Origin: Granulicella aggregans
GTDB lineage: Bacteria; Acidobacteriota; Terriglobia; Terriglobales; Acidobacteriaceae
Assembly (NCBI RefSeq): GCF_014203275.1
Contig: NZ_JACHIP010000002.1
Coordinates: forward strand, 558,001 to 622,000
Direction: 5' to 3'
DNA: 64,000 nt
How positions within the stretch are numbered: the stretch's first letter is position 1; each line of letters begins with the position of its first letter. A program made the translations under genes and the position numbers. Under the pieces are notes generated by a model, which ran no database searches, had not been told where the DNA came from, and saw nothing but the letters and a program-made list of their open reading frames with translations. This document shows, piece after piece, positions 26,499 to 36,124 of this stretch.

Positions 26499-26559
26499 AA
26501 AGGCGAGTCTAGGCAGTGCAGCATAAAGACTGCGTAGGATCGTCATAAAGAAGTCGTAA

Positions 26560-27528
26560 GTGAGGAGCTTGAGCGAGTTGAGCGGTCCGGACAGGGTGGT
26601 GGCAATTGATTGGTCGGGGCGGGTGGACGCGGCCGGGCAGCGGCGGCATATCTGGGCGGGGGTTTGGACGGCGGCGTCTGTCGGCAAGAGCGGCAGGGAG
26701 CGCGTCGCGCTGGAGGCGGGACGGACGCGGGAGGAGTTGATTGACTGGCTCATTGAGCTGACGCGGGAGACGCCGCGGATGGTGGTCGGGATCGACTGCT
26801 GCTTCAGTTATCCGGCTTGGTTTTTGAAGGAGCATGGGTGCCGGACGGTCTTTGAGCTTTGGCGCAAGGTGGCCGAGGGCAAGGGCGAGGAGTGGCTCCA
26901 TCGAGATTGCGCGGACGACCGGTTCTGGGGCAAGGGGGGATCGCGTCGGCATGGGCGTAGGCCGGATGAGTTCTGCGGTGCGGGGTTGATGCGAATGATG
27001 CGGTTCACAGACGTCGACAACAAGATCACGCCAAAGCTGCTGATGGAGGAGCCGGAGCGGGCGGCGGCAGTGCTGGGGATCACGCCGAAGTCGCCGTTTC
27101 AGATTGGCGGGGCGGGGAGCGTGGGGACGGGATCCTTGAGGGCGATGCCGCTGTTGCTGAAGCTGCGGGAGGCGGGGTTCCGAACGTGGCCGTATGAGGC
27201 TGCAGACTTTGGGGAGGTCGGGCCGAGGCCTCTGCTGGTGGAGATGTATACGCGGTTGCTGACGGGGGCGGTGAAGAAAAGTAATGCTGCGGCGCGGAAG
27301 GCTTACCTGGCGGAGAGGCGAAGAGCTGATGAGGCGTTTGCGGGGATATCGCGGAGGGTTATGGCGAAGGCTGAGGGTAGCGAGGATGCCTTTGACGCGC
27401 TGGTGTGCATGGTGGAGATGGTGCGATGGAGGGCGGAGTTTCCTGGGTTGAAAGCGACCGAGGATAAGACGCTGCGCCTGGAGGGGATTACGTGGCGGCC
27501 AGGGGTTGAGGGGCAGGCGGGAGGTTGA
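26560..27528 (+). CDS. DUF429-like protein, predicted RNase H-fold
   Basis: About 322 residues. The N-terminus VVAIDWSGR and the later VVGIDCCFSYPAWFL match the acidic-strand pattern of RNase-H-like predicted nucleases of the DUF429 type, with a C-terminal EDAFDALVCMVEM that could supply a further Asp. GTG 26560 and TTG 26578 are both possible starts; AGGAG at 26563 favours the latter. Monocistronic, divergent from the barrel gene. Family assignment is by motif only. Confidence 0.6.
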   Translation: MRSLSELSGPDRVVAIDWSGRVDAAGQRRHIWAGVWTAASVGKSGRERVALEAGRTREELIDWLIELTRETPRMVVGIDCCFSYPAWFLKEHGCRTVFELWRKVAEGKGEEWLHRDCADDRFWGKGGSRRHGRRPDEFCGAGLMRMMRFTDVDNKITPKLLMEEPERAAAVLGITPKSPFQIGGAGSVGTGSLRAMPLLLKLREAGFRTWPYEAADFGEVGPRPLLVEMYTRLLTGAVKKSNAAARKAYLAERRRADEAFAGISRRVMAKAEGSEDAFDALVCMVEMVRWRAEFPGLKATEDKTLRLEGITWRPGVEGQAGG

Positions 27529-27724
27529 CTGGAGGCTCCGTCGGGCACAGCGAAACCGGACAACCCTTTTCACCGACCGTCATCCCAATAAGCTAAGCGT
27601 TCACTAAGTGAATAACATTTTGCATAGACGTGTTGCCAGGTCTATGTGCACTTGTGTTACTTGTTACAGACGCGTTTGTCGCATCTTCCAAATTCACGCA
27701 ACATGGAGTGGCACATTGGGCCCA

Positions 27725-30259
27725 ATGTCTTTACCTCCCTTCCGGCCGACGCACCGATTCGCCTTCCTGCTGGCCACCGCACTTGCGTTCGGATCTTCTG
27801 CCGGGGCACAAGTGGTTCTTTCAGGGCCGCCGACGGTCGGCTCTGCCCAACCGGTGAGCCCGGAGCCAGCGATCACGCGGCCCACGACGACGCCTTGCAA
27901 AGTGCAATTGTTCAGCAGTGCCACATTTAACAGTGCCGCAAGCCAGACTTTTTCTTACACTCCGCCGGCTTCATGCGCTGGGCCGTGGGCCAAGGTAGTT
28001 TTCACCGCTGATTTCACGGTTGCCAGCGGAGTCCAAACGCCTCGAAACACCTCGATCTATCTCGGGAACGCAACGCTGTTCCGTGGTACGACGGCAATCC
28101 CCTCCTCTTCGCTTAGTCCATCCTGGCATGTGGAGGCAGATGTAACTGATCTGTCGGCTCTGTTTGGTGCTTCGCAGTCCGTAGTTGCCGCCTCGATCGC
28201 ATCGGACTCGACCAACACGAGTCCTCTCTATGCGAGCGCTGAGCTGGACTTCTACCCTTCGGACTTACAAGCGAACCTTGCCCCGACAGTACCCGACCAG
28301 GTCATCCCAGTTGTCGCTAGTTCGACGAATCCGGTTCAGTCGTTCACGACGGCAAATCCCCTGACTGTAAGTCTCGCGACACTGCCAAAGAACATGACGC
28401 AGCTCTACCTGGACGTGATCGCGCAGCCGGATGAATTGTGGTGGCTTTCATCTCCGAACTCCCAAGTTGCGCCCTACGTCAGGAACAGCACGAACACTAC
28501 GGCATTGCGTGAGATCGATGTAACGATCGACGGAACACCTGCAGGCATAGCCCCCAACCATCCTTACCTTTTCGCAGGCGGCCTCGACCCGTATCTGTGG
28601 CGGCCAATTCTGGGGGCGCAGGCGCTCCACTTGCAGCCTTACCGCATCAACCTAACGCCCTTCGCCGGATTGCTTTCCGACGGCAAAGCGCACACGATCG
28701 TCATCAACGACATTCATACAGTTGGGACCGTTTACCTGAACGGTGATCTGCTCATCTACACCGACCATGGCGGGGCGACGACTTCGGGACAGGTCAGCAG
28801 CAATACGCTGGCAGCGACGCCTGCCACCACCGTGGCTACCTCTGGAGGCCTCACCAACGGGAACGGCAGCGTCTCAGTGACCGAGTCACTTCAGCGGAGT
28901 TTCGCGATCACAGGGTTTACCACTAGCTCCGCCGGCAAGACTACGACGACAGTAAGCGAGAACGTGAACTTCGAAAACTCGCAGCAGCTCAACAACGGGA
29001 CTTCCCCGGTACGAAACATTCTGCTGGATAACCTGACATCCACGGTCGACTCGACGGTGACCACAACTGGTCCGACGAGTTCAACCACCGCGACTTACCA
29101 CACCGAAAATCCTCTCCAGGCGTTTATCACGTACACCCAAAACGCGGACGGAACTTACACTCAGGTGACATCGGCGACGGTAAACGATGTAGAGAATCAG
29201 CTTGGACCAGGAACACTCAGTTCAAATGCCACGGAGTCGGTGACAGCGGGCGATTCGCTGTCACTCGATTCGAGCCAGGCGATAACGGGCAATAGCGGAG
29301 AAACCTCGACCGGCACCTACAATTCGAGCGATTCGCTAGGCAACAGCTACTCCAGCACCTTAAGCTCCGCGAATAATGTGCTGACCGGAGCGACAAGCAA
29401 CGCCAGTTCAACGGGGTCGACATTGTTTGTCAGCGCGAGCGCGACCACGGTCGCCCAGGGTGGATCGGTCACTTTGACGGCCACGGCCATTCCATTAAAC
29501 AGCACCCTGGTGCCGACGGGCCGGATCACGTTCTACGCGAACGGCGGGGCGTTGTCGATCGTTTCGCTCTCGGGGGGAACGGTGAGCGTGCCGATCAACT
29601 TCAGCCATGTAGGAGCGAATGTGATTACCGCGACCTACGACGGCGACACCAACTTCCTGCCTGAGTCCTCGATGAATCCCCTGACGGTTACAGTGACGCC
29701 GGTGGCGGGATCGTTTACCGTTGGGCCAGCATCGCCGACGACTCTGAGCGTGACCAAGGGCAGCACCGGGGTGGTTTCGGTTCCGGTGACCTCGGGTTCG
29801 ACGTTTGGCGGGGTGGTGGCGATGACCTGCTCGGGAGCACCTTCGGGAGCTACCTGCCTGATCAACCCAAACTCGGTCACTCTGGTTCCGAGCACGAGCA
29901 CGCAGATCTCGACGCAGACTGTCTCGGTGGTCGTTACCACTACGGCAGCGAGCGCAGCGAACGAGCTGCCAGCGTTCCCTGGATCGACGGCGGGAGCTTT
30001 GGGCGGGATCAGCGTGGCTGGGCTCTTCTTCATCTTCCTGCCTAGACGGAGGAGCAAGAGCTGGAAGTCAATGTCGCTGACGGCGCTGGCGGTCTGTGCG
30101 TTGGGGCTATGCTCGATGGCGGCGCTGACGGGTTGCGGATCGGGGAGCACCAAGGCTCCGGCGCAGACGGGAACGCCGGCGGGGAACTATACGATCACCG
30201 TGACCGGGACTTCGGGGACGACTACCGCGTCGACTACGTTTACGCTGACTGTGAACTAG
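27725..30259 (+). CDS. PNGase A-like secreted protein with Ig-like and C-terminal membrane segments
   Basis: Start ATG 27725 is chosen because a signal peptide begins there (RFAFLLATALAFGSSAGAQ); the frame is open further upstream. Residues about 50-340 carry the peptide-N-glycosidase A fold (FSYTPPASCAGPWAKVVFTA, RNTSIYLGNATLFRGTT, YLFAGGLDPYLWRPI, INDIHTVGTVYLNGDLL). A Ser/Thr-rich region and a bacterial Ig-like domain (VSASATTVAQGGSVTLTATA) follow. Near the C-terminus are a hydrophobic segment (GGISVAGLFFIFLPRRR) and a lipobox-like LTGCGSGS. Probably acts on glycans of foreign glycoproteins at the cell surface; activity unproven. Confidence 0.75.
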   Translation: MSLPPFRPTHRFAFLLATALAFGSSAGAQVVLSGPPTVGSAQPVSPEPAITRPTTTPCKVQLFSSATFNSAASQTFSYTPPASCAGPWAKVVFTADFTVASGVQTPRNTSIYLGNATLFRGTTAIPSSSLSPSWHVEADVTDLSALFGASQSVVAASIASDSTNTSPLYASAELDFYPSDLQANLAPTVPDQVIPVVASSTNPVQSFTTANPLTVSLATLPKNMTQLYLDVIAQPDELWWLSSPNSQVAPYVRNSTNTTALREIDVTIDGTPAGIAPNHPYLFAGGLDPYLWRPILGAQALHLQPYRINLTPFAGLLSDGKAHTIVINDIHTVGTVYLNGDLLIYTDHGGATTSGQVSSNTLAATPATTVATSGGLTNGNGSVSVTESLQRSFAITGFTTSSAGKTTTTVSENVNFENSQQLNNGTSPVRNILLDNLTSTVDSTVTTTGPTSSTTATYHTENPLQAFITYTQNADGTYTQVTSATVNDVENQLGPGTLSSNATESVTAGDSLSLDSSQAITGNSGETSTGTYNSSDSLGNSYSSTLSSANNVLTGATSNASSTGSTLFVSASATTVAQGGSVTLTATAIPLNSTLVPTGRITFYANGGALSIVSLSGGTVSVPINFSHVGANVITATYDGDTNFLPESSMNPLTVTVTPVAGSFTVGPASPTTLSVTKGSTGVVSVPVTSGSTFGGVVAMTCSGAPSGATCLINPNSVTLVPSTSTQISTQTVSVVVTTTAASAANELPAFPGSTAGALGGISVAGLFFIFLPRRRSKSWKSMSLTALAVCALGLCSMAALTGCGSGSTKAPAQTGTPAGNYTITVTGTSGTTTASTTFTLTVN

Positions 30260-30277
30260 GCGACACGAAAGGCAGAG

Positions 30278-30313
30278 CGGCCCGGGAGAGCGATCTTCCG
30301 GGCCGTTTTCGTT
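30278..30313 (+). terminator. Rho-independent terminator
   Basis: A 12-bp stem, CGGCCCGGGAGA / TCTTCCGGGCCG (one G-U), with a GCGA loop and then TTTTCGTTT, 19 bases after the PNGase A-like gene's stop. Confidence 0.9.
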
Positions 30314-30335
30314 TAGGGTCAAGAGCCAAGATTCA

Positions 30336-30425
30336 TGCAGCCCCGCAGGAAGGCATACCCCAGGGGCTAAAGCCCTCGCCTTTGGCGGACTATATTGCCA
30401 AGGCTGAAGCCTTGGCCTACTTAAG
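30336..30425. repeat. Tandem small hairpins upstream of alaS
   Basis: AGGGGCTAAAGCCCT and CCAAGGCTGAAGCCTTGG form two adjacent hairpins, the second with an 8-bp perfect stem. Paired elements of this look recur in acidobacterial intergenic DNA, so this is more likely a third dispersed repeat family than an alaS-specific leader. Confidence 0.55.
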
Positions 30426-30497
30426 CCAAACTTGACATAGCGTCTCATGCAGTCAGATTCTGCGTCGCCGCCATTCCCGCTGATAAACTTCACGGAT

Positions 30498-33404
30498 ATG
30501 CATTACAAGTCCGGCAGCCAGATTCGTGAAGATTTTCTGCGGTTTTTTGAGACCAAGACCCATCGGCGGGTGCACTCGTCCTCGCTCGTGCCACAGAACG
30601 ACCCGACCCTGTTGTTTACCAACGCGGGGATGAACCAGTTCAAGGACGTCTTCCTGGGGGCGGAGCGGCGGGAGTATTCGCGGGCGGCGACGTCGCAGAA
30701 GTGCGTGCGCGCGGGTGGCAAGCATAACGATCTCGAGAACGTCGGGTTCACGCGGCGGCACCATACCTTCTTCGAGATGCTGGGGAACTTCAGCTTCGGC
30801 GACTACTTCAAGCGCGAGGCGATTGCGTATGCGTGGGAGCTGCTGACCTCGCCGCAGTGGTTTGGGATCGATCCGGCCCGGCTATATGTGACGATCTTCG
30901 AAGGCGACGCGAGCGTCCCGAGAGACGATGAGGCGGAGCAGCTTTGGATCGAGACCGGCGTGCCGAAGGACCGGATCTTCGAGATGTCCGGTAAGGACAA
31001 CTTCTGGCAGATGGGCGAGACCGGGCCCTGCGGGCCTTGTTCGGAGATCTTTTACGACCTTGGTATCGAGGCGAGTGAGACGGGAGAGGACAAGCCGTTT
31101 CCGCACGACGACCAGAGGTATGTCGAGATCTGGAACCTGGTGTTCATGCAGTTCGACCGGACGATAACTCCGGAAGGGCCGCATCTGGCTCCGCTGCCCA
31201 AGCCTTCAATCGATACGGGGATGGGGTTGGAGCGGGTCGCTGCGGTGCTGCAGGGAGTGCTTTCGAACTATCAGACGGACTTGTTTACGCCGTTGATTGC
31301 TCGTGCGGCGGAGCTTACCAAGTTCAAAGACCTGACCGCGGCTGAAGCCAGTTTCTCCGATGCCAAGGGCGCAGCCTCGCTGCGAATCATCGCCGACCAT
31401 GCTCGGGCCGCCACTTTTCTTATTTCGGATGGGGTGCTTCCCGCAAACGAAGGACGCGGGTACGTTCTGCGCAAGATTCTGCGGCGCGGAATCCGGCACG
31501 GACGCCAGTTGGGACAGATTGAACCCTTCATGCATCAGATGGTTCTTGCAGTCCGTAACGAAATGCAAGCTGCATATCCGGAACTGCTTGAGACCGCCGA
31601 GCGTGTTGCCAAGGTTGTTCTAGCCGAGGAAGAACAGTTCGCACGAGTTCTCTCTGTCGGTTCTTACAAGCTTGATGCTGCCCTAGAAAATTCAGTGCGG
31701 CAAGCGATTGAGCCGATCCTCGACGGCTTCCTTAGTAAACATAGGATTTCACGGCCGCCCGAAGAGAATACGTCCATGCTGTTCTGGTTGAATCCCTCGT
31801 GGTCGAAGGAGGATCGTGATCGAGGGGCCAAATACTACCTTGGCGACCTGAACAACGGGCAGCTTGAGAGTGAGCTTCTAGCTGCGATGGACAAGCTATC
31901 TGCGGAGCCTCCAGTTCTAGCTGGTCCGGATGCCTTTCAACTCTATGAAACCTATGGCCTTCCGCGCGATTTCATCGAGGATTTTTGCCGAGATTCAAGG
32001 GTCGCCTTCGACTCGAAGGGCTTCGATAAAGCTAAGGAAGAAGAGCAACAGCGCGCCCGGGCTTCGTGGAAGGGTGGGTCGCAGAAGTCGGCTTCGCCGG
32101 CGTTTCGGGAGCTGCCGAAGACCGAGTTTGAAGGGTATACGGCGCTGCGGGTCGATGGGGCCCGGGTGCTGGCGCTGGTCAAGGATGGCGTTGGGGTTCC
32201 GGCGCTGGCCCCCGGCGAACAAGGCGAAGCCGTCCTAAATAGCACCAGCTTCTATGCGGACTCGGGCGGGCAGGTGGGCGATGTGGGTTGGCTCTATGCG
32301 AGCGATCGCCATACGGTGATCGCAGATGTGTCCGGGGCGACCAAGCCGGTGCAGGGCGTGTTTGCGCATCGGATCGTGGCGAAACAGGCGATTGAGGTGG
32401 GCGATGTGGTGGACACCGTTGTCGACCGCGAGAACCGGCTGGCGACGGAGCGCAACCATACGGGGACGCACCTGCTCCATGCGGCGCTGCGGCAGGTGCT
32501 GGGGACGCATGTGAAGCAGGCGGGTTCGCTGAATGACCCGGCCAGATTGCGATTCGACTTTTCGCACTTTGCGCAGATCGCGGAGCCGGAGCTGAGGGAG
32601 ATTGAGTCGATTGTGAACGGGCAGGTGCTCGGGAACACGAAGGTGGAGACGCTGGTGGATGTGCCGATCGATGTCGCCGTGAATGAGTTGGGGGCGATGG
32701 CGCTGTTCGGCGAGAAGTATGGCGATAAGGTGCGGGTGGTGAAGATTGGCGACTTTTCGGTCGAGCTTTGCGGCGGAACGCATACCGGGGCGACGGGCGA
32801 GATCGGACTGATCAAAATTACCGGGGAGAACTCGGTTTCGTCGGGGGTTCGGCGAGTGGAGGCGATCTCGGGGACGGGAGCGCTGGGCGAGTTCCGGCGC
32901 GACTTTGAGCTTTCGCGCGTGGTGGGGCAGCTTACGGGCGGCGGCGATGTGGATGCGCTGCGGCATAAGATCTCCGCGCAGGACGAGGAGCTGAGGAAGC
33001 TGAAGCGCGAACTTGACCAGATGCGGATGAAGGCGGCTTCGGCTTCTATGTCGGATGCTGCTGGTTCCGCTGTTGAGGTCAAGGGCGTGAAGGTGCTGGC
33101 GCAGCGGGTGGATTCGCTGGATAAGGCGCAGATGCGGGACCTGGTGGATCAACTGCGTGGGAAGCTGGGGTCTGGGGTTGTGGTGCTTGGTGCGGCGGCT
33201 GAAGGTAAAGTCACGTTGATTGTGGGCGTGACCAAGGATCTTACCGGGAAGCTGCAGGCGGGGAAGATCGTTGGACACCTGGCTGGGATCGTTGGCGGAA
33301 GAGGCGGTGGGCGGCCTGATCTGGCGGAGGCTGGCGGGTCGGAGCCGGGGAAGCTGGATGAGGCGTTGAAGGCTGCAGCGGAGTTTGTGGGGGCTACGCT
33401 GTAG
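30498..33404 (+). CDS. alaS: Alanine--tRNA ligase
   Basis: About 968 residues from ATG 30498; an upstream ATG at 30447 would add a non-conserved 17. It attaches alanine to tRNA-Ala. Class II core motifs are seen ([30 protein letters not shown]). The editing domain has HTGTHLLH (about residue 653) and the zinc-binding CGGTHTG. The C-terminal C-Ala domain has the Gly-rich [15 protein letters not shown]. Between the catalytic core and editing domain there is an insertion of about 75 residues relative to the E. coli enzyme (about 31686-31914), reading [18 protein letters not shown] and similar, less GC-rich than its surroundings. Confidence 0.96.
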   Translation: MHYKSGSQIREDFLRFFETKTHRRVHSSSLVPQNDPTLLFTNAGMNQFKDVFLGAERREYSRAATSQKCVRAGGKHNDLENVGFTRRHHTFFEMLGNFSFGDYFKREAIAYAWELLTSPQWFGIDPARLYVTIFEGDASVPRDDEAEQLWIETGVPKDRIFEMSGKDNFWQMGETGPCGPCSEIFYDLGIEASETGEDKPFPHDDQRYVEIWNLVFMQFDRTITPEGPHLAPLPKPSIDTGMGLERVAAVLQGVLSNYQTDLFTPLIARAAELTKFKDLTAAEASFSDAKGAASLRIIADHARAATFLISDGVLPANEGRGYVLRKILRRGIRHGRQLGQIEPFMHQMVLAVRNEMQAAYPELLETAERVAKVVLAEEEQFARVLSVGSYKLDAALENSVRQAIEPILDGFLSKHRISRPPEENTSMLFWLNPSWSKEDRDRGAKYYLGDLNNGQLESELLAAMDKLSAEPPVLAGPDAFQLYETYGLPRDFIEDFCRDSRVAFDSKGFDKAKEEEQQRARASWKGGSQKSASPAFRELPKTEFEGYTALRVDGARVLALVKDGVGVPALAPGEQGEAVLNSTSFYADSGGQVGDVGWLYASDRHTVIADVSGATKPVQGVFAHRIVAKQAIEVGDVVDTVVDRENRLATERNHTGTHLLHAALRQVLGTHVKQAGSLNDPARLRFDFSHFAQIAEPELREIESIVNGQVLGNTKVETLVDVPIDVAVNELGAMALFGEKYGDKVRVVKIGDFSVELCGGTHTGATGEIGLIKITGENSVSSGVRRVEAISGTGALGEFRRDFELSRVVGQLTGGGDVDALRHKISAQDEELRKLKRELDQMRMKAASASMSDAAGSAVEVKGVKVLAQRVDSLDKAQMRDLVDQLRGKLGSGVVVLGAAAEGKVTLIVGVTKDLTGKLQAGKIVGHLAGIVGGRGGGRPDLAEAGGSEPGKLDEALKAAAEFVGATL

Positions 33405-33699
33405 AGTCGTGGCTCTGATCCCACATCTGGCGATGAAGCTGCCAGATATGGGGCACCCGGCTGTTCAGGCTTTTTACGTCCCACCCATGGCCAAGAGCAA
33501 GCCATGGATGGGGCACCCAATGCCTTGACGGCGGTTCGAGCAAAATGTGGGGGTCTCTCCACTGCGCTTCGCTTCGGTCGAGATGACGAAATCTGAGTGG
33601 GAGAAGATTTGGGAACCGTGGGTTGTTGCCGGGTGTACCCCGTTGGAAATGAGGCCTGAGATATCGGCTGTGGCCGCTTAAACTAGGCTGGCGGGTGCT
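33405..33699. repeat. Cluster of three dispersed repeats
   Basis: 33420-33458 is a family-1 relative with changed arms that still pair (CCACATCTGGC / GCCAGATATGG). 33480-33518 is a standard family-1 hairpin. 33549-33589 repeats the motif of 24575-24612. No coding frame is supported here. Confidence 0.75.
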
Positions 33700-36072
33700 T
33701 TGGCGATTTTGACGACTTTCTCTCCATCTCGGGGCCTTGAGGGCAGAGCTTTGCCGGCTGCGTTTGCGGGCGGGCTGATGCTGGCTGCGGTGCTTTGTTC
33801 AGCTGCGTATGCGGCTTCGCGGAGTATTCCTAAGCCGCCGCGCGGGACGCCATGGGAGCAGGCGGAGCGGGGGCGGGAGGAGCTTGAGGCTACCCCGGCG
33901 GAGCAGCGGACGCGGGCGGAGTTCACCACCGCGATGGACCGGTTCCGGGCGATCTACCATGATGGGCCGGGGGATGTTCATGCCGCTGCCAGTGTGTTCG
34001 CCGTGGCGGAGTTGCTGGCGGAGCAGGGCCGGGTGCTTCACGATGCGAAGAGCCTGCAGGCAGCGGTGGGGCAGTATGAGTTTCTGCGGAAGCAGTATCC
34101 GGGGAGCAGTTTGCGGATTCCGGCGCTGCTGGCTGAAGGGCAGGTCGAGGCAAACGATCTCGACGACAAGGCGGGGGCAAAGGACCACTACCGTGAGTTA
34201 CTGAAGCGGTATCCGCGCAGCGAGCAGGCGGAAGAGGCTCGGGCGGGGCTCGAAAGTTTGAAGGCGGGGAAGGTGCGGACGGGGGTGAATGAGGCGGTGC
34301 TTACGCAACCTGCGGGCATCGCCAATGGCGGAGATCAGACACCGGTAAGGGCGGAGGCAGCGAAGCCGGGCGCGACGCTTCGCGAGAGTTCGACGGCGCA
34401 GAAGGCGTCTGTGGCGGTGGCTGAAGCTCCCGCAACTGCCACTGTCCCGAAGTCTAAAGACGCGCCTGACCTGAAGGCGCGAAGCCGGGATCCGATTGAC
34501 GAGGATGCGGCGATTCCCAGTCCGCTGGAGGGTGGCGGGTTGCCGGTCTCGGCGAGGCGACCGGGCGGGGCTTCGGGTGAGACTCGCAAGGGACCGCTGG
34601 CCCAGGTGAAAGGCATTCGGCACTGGTCGACGCCGACGTATACGCGGGTGGCGATCGACCTGGGCGAGGATGTGAAGTTTGAGGCGGCGCGGGTGCCGAA
34701 TCCGGACCGGATCTACTTCGATCTGCATGGGAGCAGACTGGCTCCGGAGCTGGTGGGCAAGAGCTTTTCGGTGACGGATGATGGATTTCTGAAGAAGATT
34801 CGGGCGGCGCAGTTCTCCGACAACATGACGCGGGTGGTGCTGGATGTGAACGACGTGTCAGAGTATTCGGCGTTCCTGCTGCCGAATCCTTACCGGCTGA
34901 TTATCGATATCCATGGTGGGAGCAAGGCGACGACGCGGCGTGAGGCCCCGCCAATCGAGACGACGAAGGCGGGCAGTGCGCCGATTGCGGCTCCGGTTGT
35001 GTTGCCGCCAAGCGTGACGGCGACCAGTTCCCTGCCGAGTACGCCAACGACCTCCGGGCGTCCGGGGCCGAGCGTGCCGAATACCGTCGCGACGAAGACG
35101 AACAATACGACCGAGGTCGCAGCGCTGAGCACGCAGCCGGACCGGGTGGAGGCGACGACGCGTCCTACTTCGAAGCCGATATCGGAGGTGGTGACGGACC
35201 GGCCAGCGGTGGCTTATGACCGGCCGCCGACGGCGAGCGGGCGCAAGCGATCGAAGGCTAAGGCTGCGGATGGAGTTGCTGCCGGGGATGCGATTCCGGC
35301 TCGGCCGGCGGTGCCTACGGCAGATGGGTCGACCTCGCTGGTGAGGGCGCTGGGCTTGAAGATCGGGCGGATTGTGATCGACGCGGGGCATGGCGGGCAC
35401 GATTCCGGGACGCTGGGTGCGGACGGCATTGAGGAGAAGGACGTCGTCCTGGATGTGGCGCTGAGGCTGGGCAAGCTGCTGCATGAGCGGCTAGGAGCCG
35501 AGATCGTCTACACGCGGTCGGACGATACGTTTATTCCGCTGGAGACGCGGACGGCGATCGCGAACAAGGCGCAGGCGGATTTGTTTATCTCGGTCCATGC
35601 AAACTCTTCGCCGGATGCTTCGGCGCGTGGAGTGGAGACTTATTACCTGAACTTCACCACTTCGCCGGATGCGCTGCAAACTGCGGCTCGCGAGAATGCC
35701 GTTTCGAACCAGTCGATTCATCAACTGAGCGATCTGGTGAAGAAGATCACGCTGCGGGACAAGATCGACGAGTCGCGGGAGTTTGCCTCGGATGTGGAGG
35801 CGAGTTTGTACTCCGGCCTCGCGAAGGGCAATGACGGGCTAAAGAACCGAGGCGTGAAGAAGGCTCCGTTCGTGGTGCTGATTGGGGCGAATATGCCTTC
35901 GATCCTGGCAGAGATTTCATTTGTGACGAATCCTCGCGATGCGGAGCAGTTGCAGAGGCCGGAGTACCGGGAGCGGGTGGCGGAGAGCTTGTACCAGGGC
36001 GTGGCGCGGTATGAGTCGGGGCTGAGCGGCATCAAGGCACCGACGCTGCGAGCTTCTATCGGATCGAAGTAG
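33700..36072 (+). CDS. N-acetylmuramoyl-L-alanine amidase with AMIN domain
   Basis: A 790-residue protein starting at TTG 33700. A signal-anchor (AGGLMLAAVLCSAAYA) is followed by a TPR-like helical region (about 60-190), a Pro/Ala/Thr-rich linker, an AMIN domain (about 305-410: IRHWSTPTYTRVAIDLGEDV ... YRLIIDIHG), a second linker and a C-terminal Amidase_3 domain (VIDAGHGGHDSGT, LFISVHANSSPD, SILAEISFVTNPRD). The zinc ligands His, Glu and His are visible in these motifs. It hydrolyses the amide between muramic acid and the stem peptide, as AmiC-type enzymes do in daughter-cell separation. The TPR-like N-terminus and long linkers make it larger than most homologues. Confidence 0.9.
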   Translation: MAILTTFSPSRGLEGRALPAAFAGGLMLAAVLCSAAYAASRSIPKPPRGTPWEQAERGREELEATPAEQRTRAEFTTAMDRFRAIYHDGPGDVHAAASVFAVAELLAEQGRVLHDAKSLQAAVGQYEFLRKQYPGSSLRIPALLAEGQVEANDLDDKAGAKDHYRELLKRYPRSEQAEEARAGLESLKAGKVRTGVNEAVLTQPAGIANGGDQTPVRAEAAKPGATLRESSTAQKASVAVAEAPATATVPKSKDAPDLKARSRDPIDEDAAIPSPLEGGGLPVSARRPGGASGETRKGPLAQVKGIRHWSTPTYTRVAIDLGEDVKFEAARVPNPDRIYFDLHGSRLAPELVGKSFSVTDDGFLKKIRAAQFSDNMTRVVLDVNDVSEYSAFLLPNPYRLIIDIHGGSKATTRREAPPIETTKAGSAPIAAPVVLPPSVTATSSLPSTPTTSGRPGPSVPNTVATKTNNTTEVAALSTQPDRVEATTRPTSKPISEVVTDRPAVAYDRPPTASGRKRSKAKAADGVAAGDAIPARPAVPTADGSTSLVRALGLKIGRIVIDAGHGGHDSGTLGADGIEEKDVVLDVALRLGKLLHERLGAEIVYTRSDDTFIPLETRTAIANKAQADLFISVHANSSPDASARGVETYYLNFTTSPDALQTAARENAVSNQSIHQLSDLVKKITLRDKIDESREFASDVEASLYSGLAKGNDGLKNRGVKKAPFVVLIGANMPSILAEISFVTNPRDAEQLQRPEYRERVAESLYQGVARYESGLSGIKAPTLRASIGSK

Positions 36073-36124
36073 CGCGTACCGTTCGCGCTTACGATTGGCG
36101 CTTGGTGGTAGTCTGACCGATGAT

